A stretch of 10,117 nucleotides of DNA from Bacteroidota bacterium. GTDB taxonomy: Bacteria > Bacteroidota > Ignavibacteria > Ignavibacteriales > Melioribacteraceae. Positions within the stretch are counted from its first letter, which is position 1. The number at the start of each line of letters is the position of its first letter. Below the pieces are notes generated by a model. The model saw only the letters and a list, made by a program, of their open reading frames with translations, was not told where the DNA came from and searched no databases. A program made the translations under genes and the position numbers. The stretch lies in NCBI GenBank assembly GCA_021814855.1, contig JAKAHQ010000027.1, positions 1 through 10,117 on the forward strand. The letters are read 5' to 3'. Positions 4,095 to 10,117 of the stretch are shown here, one piece after another.

Positions 4095-6554
4095 ATGAGA
4101 ATATTAAAATTTGGCGGTTCATCGGTCGGTACACCAGAAAGAGTAAGCAACGTGATAGATATACTTGCCGGCTACCGCGATAAGAATATTCGTTTCGGCG
4201 TAGTCTTTTCGGCCTTCCAGGGAGTAACGGATAAACTAATTGCGCTAAGCCAAAAAACGGTTCAGCATGATGAATCTTATTTCGCCGAACTGGAACAGCT
4301 GAAGCAAACGCACTTTACCGCCGTCGATTATTTGATGAAAACGAAAAAAGATAAGGTTGATCTGGGCAAAGTGGTTATTAAAATAATTGTTGATCTGGAA
4401 GAAATTCTGCACGGAGTTTATTTGGTTAAGGAGTTAACGCCGCGCACTCTCGATTATGTAATGAGTTTCGGCGAGCGTTTATCCAACACAATTATTTCTC
4501 ACGTGATGAACACCCGCGGCTTCGAGACTGAATTTTTGGATACGCGATTGCTTGTTAAGACCGACGACACATTCGGCTTTGCCAGGGTGGATTTTGAGGA
4601 GACTGAAAATAATATAAGAGAATATTTTGCCAAGCATAAGAAAACTCAAATCATAACCGGCTTCATCGGTTCGTCAACCCGCAATGAAACCACCACGCTC
4701 GGAAGAGGCGGCTCGGATTATACAGCGGCAATTTTCGGCGCCGCTCTTAACGCTGAAGAAATCGAAATCTGGACCGACGTCGACGGTATATTAACAGCCG
4801 ATCCCCGGAAGGTGCGCGACGCCTTCTCTCTTGAATCTGTAACTTATGAAGAAGCGATGGAGCTTTCACATTTCGGGGCGAAGGTAATTCATCCGCCGAC
4901 AATGAAACCCGCCTTGCGTCAGCGGATTAAAATTAGAATTAAGAATACATTCAACCCTGCGCACGAAGGAACATTGATAACAGATAAAGATGATTCGGGC
5001 ACATTCAGCGTAAAGGGAATTTCTTCTATTGACGACATTTCCCTTCTGCAAATTACCGGAAGCGGTATGGTGGGTGTAGTCGGTATTTCATCTCGTCTTT
5101 TCGGAGCGCTTGCCAAAGCAAATATAAATATTATTCTTATTACACAAGCTTCTTCGGAACACAGCATTTGTCTTGCCGTTTTACCGGAACACGGACTGCT
5201 TGCCAAAAAAGTTATTGAAGAAGAATTTAAATGGGAAATACGCGACGGCATGATTGACGAAGTTAAAGTTGAACCGGACATGTCTATTATCGCAGTTGTA
5301 GGAGAAGGCATGAAGAGGACTCCGGCAATTTCCGGCAGAGTGTTTCAGTCGTTGGGTAAAAACGGAATTAATGTTGTCGCAATTGCCGAGGGCTCTTCCG
5401 AGTTGAACATATCGCTCGTAGTGCCCAAGCAATTTCTTAAAAAGGCATTGAACGTTCTTCATAATTCGCTGTTCACTTCAACCCGAAGAACTTTGAATTT
5501 GTTTTTTGTCGGAACAGGTTTGGTGGGGGGCGCTCTGCTCAAATTAATTTATGAACGCGGTTCTTTCATCGAGGATGAAATTCATACCCACCTAAAAGTT
5601 GCCGGGTTAATCAACATAGATAAGATGATGTTCGACGAGAAAGGAATCAATCTTAAAAACTGGCAGGAACAGTTAAACAAAGCCGGCACAAATTCCAATC
5701 TTGATTCTTTCATTACAAAGATGAAGGAACTTAGACTTCCCAATTCTGTGCTTGTTGATTGCACCGCGAGCGATAGTGTGGTTAATCATTATTTAAAAAT
5801 ATTAAGTGCGTCAATTTCCATTGTGACGCCGAACAAAATTGCAAATACACAGAGTTACGATAAATTTTTAGCGCTAAGAGATACTGCCGGCAAGTACAAC
5901 GTTCAATTCCGCTACGGAACAAACGTAGGAGCCACCTTGCCGGTCATCGCAACGCTTAAAGATATGATAGCAAACGGCGACAAGATTTATAAAATCGAAG
6001 GAGTCTTCTCCGGGACTCTAAGCTACATTTTCAACTCGCTTAAAGAGAAAGACAGTTTCAGCGAGGTGGTTAAAATTGCCAAGGAGAAAGGATACACTGA
6101 ACCCGATCCGCGTGACGATCTTAAAGGCACAGATATGGCGAGAAAATTATTGATCCTAATCCGTGAATCCGGCGTTCCGTTTGAAATGAAGGATATCGAA
6201 ATTGAAAAATTAATTTCACCTGAGGCCGAAAAAGCAAAATCCCTCGATGAGTTTTATGAGAAATTAAAAAAGGATGATCAGAAACTGATCGACCGTAAAA
6301 GAAAAGCGGCGGGAAAAGGATGCGTGCTTTGTTACATAGCCCGTTATGAAAACGGGAAAGCAAAACTCGGAATAGAGGAAATAGACAAGACTCATCCGTT
6401 CTTCGGGTTGAACGGCAGCGAAAATATTGTTGCGTTCACAACCATGAACTACAAAGAGTGCCCGCTTACAATTAAAGGACTTGGCGCAGGTGCAGAATAC
6501 ACAGCGGGAGGAATTCTCTCCGACATTTTAAGAATTTCAAATTATTTAGGGTAG
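4095..6554 (+). CDS. thrA: Bifunctional aspartokinase / homoserine dehydrogenase
   Basis: An 819-residue fusion, nearly the length of E. coli ThrA (820). It catalyses steps 1 and 3 of threonine synthesis: aspartate to aspartyl phosphate, and aspartate semialdehyde to homoserine. The kinase domain (1-300) shows KFGGSSVG (5-12), GRGGSDYTA (203-211), WTDVDGILTADPR (226-238) and GAKVIHPPT (261-269). Two ACT regulatory domains follow (about 313-385 and 395-460), including LITQASSEHSICLAV (348-362), suggesting threonine feedback. The dehydrogenase domain has the nucleotide-binding FVGTGLVGGALL (471-482), TPNK (578-581), YGTNVGATLPVI (607-618), GVFSGTLSYIFNSL (636-649) and GYTEPDPRDDLKGTDMARK (666-684). 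I choose the ATG at 4095 because the protein then begins MRILKFGGSSVG, the normal family start. An upstream in-frame TTG at 4038 lies inside the terminator hairpin. The SD is weak (GTGAG, 4085-4089). Confidence 0.97.
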   Translation: MRILKFGGSSVGTPERVSNVIDILAGYRDKNIRFGVVFSAFQGVTDKLIALSQKTVQHDESYFAELEQLKQTHFTAVDYLMKTKKDKVDLGKVVIKIIVDLEEILHGVYLVKELTPRTLDYVMSFGERLSNTIISHVMNTRGFETEFLDTRLLVKTDDTFGFARVDFEETENNIREYFAKHKKTQIITGFIGSSTRNETTTLGRGGSDYTAAIFGAALNAEEIEIWTDVDGILTADPRKVRDAFSLESVTYEEAMELSHFGAKVIHPPTMKPALRQRIKIRIKNTFNPAHEGTLITDKDDSGTFSVKGISSIDDISLLQITGSGMVGVVGISSRLFGALAKANINIILITQASSEHSICLAVLPEHGLLAKKVIEEEFKWEIRDGMIDEVKVEPDMSIIAVVGEGMKRTPAISGRVFQSLGKNGINVVAIAEGSSELNISLVVPKQFLKKALNVLHNSLFTSTRRTLNLFFVGTGLVGGALLKLIYERGSFIEDEIHTHLKVAGLINIDKMMFDEKGINLKNWQEQLNKAGTNSNLDSFITKMKELRLPNSVLVDCTASDSVVNHYLKILSASISIVTPNKIANTQSYDKFLALRDTAGKYNVQFRYGTNVGATLPVIATLKDMIANGDKIYKIEGVFSGTLSYIFNSLKEKDSFSEVVKIAKEKGYTEPDPRDDLKGTDMARKLLILIRESGVPFEMKDIEIEKLISPEAEKAKSLDEFYEKLKKDDQKLIDRKRKAAGKGCVLCYIARYENGKAKLGIEEIDKTHPFFGLNGSENIVAFTTMNYKECPLTIKGLGAGAEYTAGGILSDILRISNYLG

Positions 6555-6559
6555 GAAAA

Positions 6560-7621
6560 ATGAGCGACAGTAAAAAAATCAAGGTTGCAATTCTTGGCGC
6601 CACAGGCAGCGTGGGGCAAAGGTTTATAGAGTTGCTTTCGGATCATCCGTGGTTTGAGATAAACGAACTTGCGGCGTCGGATCGATCCGCCGGAAAGAAG
6701 TACTCGGAAGCGGTCAACTGGGCTATGCAAACGCCGCTTCGAAAAGATATCGGCGATAAAATAATTTTGAAATGTGAACCTAACCTTGAATCTAAAATCA
6801 CTTTTTCCGCGCTCGACGCTTCCGTGGCGGGAGAGATTGAAGAAAATTTTGCAAGGGCGGGTTATGCGGTAATCTCAAACGCAAAAAATCATCGTATGGA
6901 CGAACACGTTCCTTTAATGGTGCCGGAAGTTAACACTGACCATCTCGAAATGATCAAGCATCAAAAATTCGGTGAGGGCGTTATTGTTACAAATCCCAAC
7001 TGTTCAACAATAGGATTGGTTCTTGCTCTCAAACCGATTCATGAAAAATTTGGAATCACGGCGCTTAATGTTGTTACGATGCAGGCAGTTTCCGGCGGCG
7101 GCTACCCCGGCGTTCCAAGCATGGATATTCTTGATAACGTAATTCCATTTATCGGCGGTGAAGAGGCCAAAATGGAAAGCGAACCGGCAAAAATTTTAGG
7201 AAAGCTTAACAAAGATTTTAAGGTCGACTTCGCAAAGATCAACATAAGCGCCCAATGCAACCGCGTAGCCGTTATAGACGGACATACCGAATGTGTCCAG
7301 CTTAATTTGCAAAAGAAAGTCTCGAATGAAGAATTGATAAATGCGTGGAATAAATTTTCCGCCGAGCCGCAGAAATTAAATCTTCCATACGCTCCGGAGA
7401 AGCCGACAGTTTATCTCGAAGGTGATAAATATCCGCAGCCGAAGATGCATCGCAATCTCGGCAACGGAATGTCCGCTTCTATAGGAAGATTGCGTGCGGA
7501 CACTTTGTTCGACTATAAATTTGTAGTACTATCTCACAACACTATTAGAGGCGCTGCCGGAGGAACTATCCTGATTGCAGAATTGATGAAAGCTAAAGGT
7601 TACCTGGACAAATATTTATGA
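6560..7621 (+). CDS. asd: Aspartate-semialdehyde dehydrogenase, archaeal/eukaryotic type
   Basis: Reduces L-aspartyl 4-phosphate to aspartate semialdehyde with NADPH, the step between the two ThrA activities. The 353 residues begin with the nucleotide-binding motif ILGATGSVGQRF (11-22). The catalytic Cys148 is in NPNCSTIG (145-152). QAVSGGGYPG (175-184), the general-base region VAVIDGHTECV with His242 (236-246), and SHNTIRGAAGG (325-335) follow. NPNCST and the QAVSGGGYPG/CNRVAVIDGHTE motifs mark the archaeal/fungal class (the TIGR00978 type), not the E. coli class with GGNC. The start is 5 bp after the thrA stop, and a TAGGA SD (6552-6556) overlaps that stop codon, so translation is probably coupled. 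The last 4 bp (ATGA) overlap thrB. The ORF is full length and intact. Confidence 0.96.
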   Translation: MSDSKKIKVAILGATGSVGQRFIELLSDHPWFEINELAASDRSAGKKYSEAVNWAMQTPLRKDIGDKIILKCEPNLESKITFSALDASVAGEIEENFARAGYAVISNAKNHRMDEHVPLMVPEVNTDHLEMIKHQKFGEGVIVTNPNCSTIGLVLALKPIHEKFGITALNVVTMQAVSGGGYPGVPSMDILDNVIPFIGGEEAKMESEPAKILGKLNKDFKVDFAKINISAQCNRVAVIDGHTECVQLNLQKKVSNEELINAWNKFSAEPQKLNLPYAPEKPTVYLEGDKYPQPKMHRNLGNGMSASIGRLRADTLFDYKFVVLSHNTIRGAAGGTILIAELMKAKGYLDKYL

Positions 7622-8553
7622 AATCTAAAAGCATTACAGTATCCGCGCCGGCTACCGTTTCAAACGTCGGTCCCGGTTTCGACATAATGGGATTTGCAAT
7701 CAACACTGCCGTTGAAGAAATGACGGTTAGTTTAACCGACAAACCCGGAATCAGAATCAAAAAAATTTCCGGAGACAAAAACGGATTGCCGTTCGACATA
7801 AAAAAGAATACCGCAACTGTTGCATTAACTCACATGATTTCCAAGTTGGGAACAAACATCGGTGTTGAACTTGAGATCAAAAAGAAAATGATCTCTGGAA
7901 GCGGGCTCGGCTCAAGCGCCGCCAGCGCCGTAGCAGCCCCGTTTGCACTTAACGAATTGCTCGGCCGGCCGTTTACAAAAGACGGACTGCTTGAGTTTGC
8001 TCTTCTTGGAGAAGAAGTAGCTTCGGGATGTATTCACGCGGATAATGTTGGGCCGTGCCTTTACGGAGGATTTGTCTTAATCCGCGGTTACAATCCGCCG
8101 GATTTAGTTCACCTCTCTTCTCCTAAAAAATTGTTCTGCACTATTCTGCATCCGCAGTTTGAAATTAAAACTGCCGAGGCAAGGAAGTTGATTCGCAAGC
8201 AACTTCCGCTTAAAGATGTGATTACTCAAACCGGCAACGCTGCGGGTTTAATCGCGGCTTTATTAAAAAGCGATTATGAGCTCATCAAACGTTCTTTAAA
8301 CGATCTGATTGCCGAGCCCGCACGAGCTACTTTAATTCCCGGTTTCTATGAAATCAAAGAAGCGGCATTGAACGCCGGTTCGATTGGCTGCAGCATCTCC
8401 GGTTCCGGTCCGGCAATATTTGCCTTCAGCACTTCTATGGACGACGCAGTAAAAATCGGCGACGCGATGAAAAAAGTTTCATCGAAGTACGTCAAGAAAA
8501 ACGTTGTTCATGTTTCCCCTATAAATACCGTAGGACCAAGGGTGATGGGATAA
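7618..8553 (+). CDS. thrB: Homoserine kinase
   Basis: GHMP-family kinase that phosphorylates L-homoserine with ATP to O-phospho-L-homoserine, in the cytoplasm. It has 311 residues, the usual length. N-terminal SAPATVSNVGPGFDIMGFAI (9-28) is the homoserine kinase signature. The phosphate-binding loop is SGSGLGSSAASAVAA (93-107). Substrate-pocket sequence HADNVGPCLYGG (140-151) and the C-terminal GHMP motif GCSISGSGPAIFAF (257-270) complete the fold. The ATG overlaps the asd stop (ATGA, 7618-7621), and no free-standing SD is evident, so translation should depend on termination of asd. Its stop TAA is followed immediately by the thrC ATG. The order asd-thrB-thrC matches its pathway role and separates it from other GHMP kinases. 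Confidence 0.97.
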   Translation: MKSKSITVSAPATVSNVGPGFDIMGFAINTAVEEMTVSLTDKPGIRIKKISGDKNGLPFDIKKNTATVALTHMISKLGTNIGVELEIKKKMISGSGLGSSAASAVAAPFALNELLGRPFTKDGLLEFALLGEEVASGCIHADNVGPCLYGGFVLIRGYNPPDLVHLSSPKKLFCTILHPQFEIKTAEARKLIRKQLPLKDVITQTGNAAGLIAALLKSDYELIKRSLNDLIAEPARATLIPGFYEIKEAALNAGSIGCSISGSGPAIFAFSTSMDDAVKIGDAMKKVSSKYVKKNVVHVSPINTVGPRVMG

Positions 8554-9858
8554 ATGAAATATTACAGCACAAGAAATAAAAATTATATTGTTGATTTCAG
8601 AACCGCGGTGATGGATGGTCTTTCCAAAGACGGCGGCTTGTTTATGCCGGCGGAAATTCCCGCGTTGCCGCAGTCGTTCATCGGCGAATTAGAAAAATTA
8701 TCGTTTGAAGAAATCGGTTTCGAAATAGCCAAACGGTTTGTTGAGGGAGAAATTAATCTCGCAGATTTACACGTCATCATAAACGAAGCGATTAATTTTC
8801 CCGCGCCGCTTGTAAAACTATCCGAAGAACTATCTGCTTTGGAATTATTCCACGGACCTACGCTTGCATTTAAAGATTTCGGCGCAAGGTTTATGGCTAA
8901 GACCATGGGCCATTTTGTTAAAGGAAGCAGCAAGCAGCTTAATATACTTGTCGCTACATCCGGCGATACCGGCAGCGCAGTTGCGTACGGATTTTACAAT
9001 GTTGAAGGAATAAATGTCTACTTGTTATACCCGAGCGGCAAGGTAAGCGAAATTCAGGAGAAGCAATTAACCACTCTCGATAAAAACATAACCGCGCTCG
9101 AAATCAACGGAACGTTCGACGACTGCCAGAGACTTGTTAAAGACGCGTTTGTGGATAAGGACCTAAACGAAAAATTAAATTTGAGTTCGGCAAATTCGAT
9201 TAACATCGCCCGCTTGATACCTCAGTCGTTTTATTATGTTAATGCTTTCAGGCAGATAAAAGACAAATCTTTGCCTATAATAATTTCGGTCCCGTCGGGA
9301 AATCTTGGCAACATTACGGCGGCTCTATTCGCAAAGATGATGGGTATGCCTTTCGCAAAATTAATAGGCGCTACGAACCGAAATGATGTATTTACGGAAT
9401 ACATGAACACGGCAAAATTTAATCCGCGCAAATCCGTGTTGACTCTTTCCAATGCGATGGATGTGGGAAACCCGAGCAATCTCGAAAGGATAATTGAATT
9501 ATACGATCGTGATATCGACTCAATTCGGAGGGATATTAATTCAACCAGTTACAACGACGAACAGACTAAGCTTGCAATCGCGGAAGTTTTTGAAAAGTAC
9601 AATTATGTTATCGAGCCGCACGGCGCGGTAGGATATAACGCTTACATAAATTATGTGCGTCGAAATAATCTTAAAAATGTGAACGGAATTATTGTTGAAA
9701 CCGCTCACCCGGCAAAATTTAAAGATGTTGTGGAAGAAATGATAGGTAAAGAAATTGAAATACCGGCGCGGCTTGCCGTTTGTCTGGATAAAGAAAAGAA
9801 AGCAATCAAGCTTGATAACCGATTTGACACATTGAAAAGTTTTCTAATGAATGGTTGA
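8554..9858 (+). CDS. thrC: Threonine synthase
   Basis: PLP enzyme converting O-phospho-L-homoserine to L-threonine and phosphate, the last step of the pathway. The 434 residues begin MKYYSTRN, as in the E. coli-like class. The PLP lysine is Lys107 in LFHGPTLAFKDFGARF (98-113). ATSGDTGSAVAYG (134-146) is the serine/threonine dehydratase-fold signature. The phosphate-binding loop of PLP is VPSGNLGN (246-253). Near the C-terminus are EPHGAVGY (354-361) and ETAHPAKF (382-389), both typical. The ATG directly abuts the thrB stop, and the only SD-like sequence (GGTGATGGGA, 8541-8550) is inside thrB, so coupling is expected. No hairpin terminator follows; the next gene begins 39 bp later. Confidence 0.97.
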   Translation: MKYYSTRNKNYIVDFRTAVMDGLSKDGGLFMPAEIPALPQSFIGELEKLSFEEIGFEIAKRFVEGEINLADLHVIINEAINFPAPLVKLSEELSALELFHGPTLAFKDFGARFMAKTMGHFVKGSSKQLNILVATSGDTGSAVAYGFYNVEGINVYLLYPSGKVSEIQEKQLTTLDKNITALEINGTFDDCQRLVKDAFVDKDLNEKLNLSSANSINIARLIPQSFYYVNAFRQIKDKSLPIIISVPSGNLGNITAALFAKMMGMPFAKLIGATNRNDVFTEYMNTAKFNPRKSVLTLSNAMDVGNPSNLERIIELYDRDIDSIRRDINSTSYNDEQTKLAIAEVFEKYNYVIEPHGAVGYNAYINYVRRNNLKNVNGIIVETAHPAKFKDVVEEMIGKEIEIPARLAVCLDKEKKAIKLDNRFDTLKSFLMNG

Positions 9859-9897
9859 ATTAAAAAAAAGGTTTATGAATAAAACAGAGAGAGCAAA

Positions 9898-10117
9898 ATG
9901 AGTACAAAGACAAAAATATCTATACTGGGAGGAGGGAATATTGGTTCGGCCATTGCGCTTGGTTTGATCAATTCCGGGTTATATAAATCTCCCGAAATTA
10001 TAATAACCCGCCGCAACCAGGAATTGCTTAAAACTTTTTTAGACAAGGGATTTCAAACCGCGCCCGGCAACGCACAAGCCGTAAAAGAAACCGAGATCGT
10101 AATCATTGCTGTTACCC
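9898..10117 (+). CDS. proC: Pyrroline-5-carboxylate reductase, N-terminal fragment (runs off the window)
   Basis: The first 73 codons of a gene cut by the right edge. The protein starts MSTKTKISILGGGNIGSAIA and continues LGLINSG. This is a Rossmann dinucleotide-binding motif (GGGNIG) with the spacing of pyrroline-5-carboxylate reductases, which make proline from P5C with NAD(P)H. A second strand with IIITRRNQELL provides basic residues where NADPH-preferring members bind the 2'-phosphate, and VIIAV follows near the edge. Other NADP-dependent oxidoreductases with a similar N-terminus, such as F420-dependent types, cannot be fully excluded from 73 residues. The ATG at 9898 follows a purine-rich GAGAGAG stretch. 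With 39 bp and no terminator after thrC, it may be a read-through member of the thr operon. Confidence 0.8.
   Translation, partial: MSTKTKISILGGGNIGSAIALGLINSGLYKSPEIIITRRNQELLKTFLDKGFQTAPGNAQAVKETEIVIIAVT

Noticed and set aside
4919..5462. Minus-strand open frames opposite thrA
   Set aside because: They are low-complexity or motif-free and lie wholly within the ACT-domain coding region of thrA. No SD or promoter supports them.
8583..8933. Minus-strand open frame opposite the start of thrC
   Set aside because: It covers the conserved PLP-lysine region of threonine synthase on the other strand, has no family signature, and is best explained as a shadow.
1..10117. CRISPR array, tRNA, insertion sequence, prophage or toxin-antitoxin module
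   Set aside because: I looked on both strands and found no regular repeats, tRNA cloverleaf, transposase or integrase motifs, terminal inverted repeats, or paired small genes.

Overview
This is a one-strand bacterial window: every gene I accept is on the + strand. It most likely comes from the Bacteroidota/Ignavibacteria (FCB) group, with Ignavibacteria or Melioribacter-like relatives as my preferred guess. The grounds are soft. Two proteins resemble families (DUF4905-like and DUF6252-like) that I associate with that group. AMMECR1 and Memo genes sit side by side. Base composition is moderate and somewhat AT-rich. Only some genes have clear Shine-Dalgarno sequences.

Positions 1-963 hold the C-terminal two-thirds of a tryptophanase (TnaA). 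Homology in the same frame continues upstream to base 1, but in-frame TAG (25-27) and TAA (79-81) codons interrupt it. The 5' part is therefore either a decaying gene or error-rich sequence at an assembly edge. Positions 1020-1838 encode an uncharacterised, probably beta-propeller-like DUF4905-type protein. Positions 1930-3326 encode an AMMECR1-domain protein followed 23 bp later by a Memo-family protein. These are parts A and B of the 'AmmeMemoRadiSam' set; the radical SAM member is not in the window. Positions 3462-3998 encode a small secreted protein of unknown function, followed by a strong intrinsic terminator at 4025-4053.

Positions 4095-9858 form a tight operon holding all five steps from aspartate to threonine in four genes: thrA (aspartokinase fused to homoserine dehydrogenase), asd (archaeal/eukaryotic-type aspartate-semialdehyde dehydrogenase), thrB (homoserine kinase) and thrC (threonine synthase). 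The junctions are 5 bp apart, 4 bp overlapping and 0 bp apart, which suggests translational coupling. After 39 bp without a terminator, the start of a pyrroline-5-carboxylate reductase (proC) begins and runs off the window.

I see no tRNA, rRNA, CRISPR array, insertion sequence, integrase or phage gene. No gap between accepted genes exceeds 135 bp. Most of the window is ordinary core metabolism. The less understood parts are the AMMECR1/Memo pair, the DUF4905-like gene and the small exported protein. I do not see convincing evidence for a new multi-gene system.
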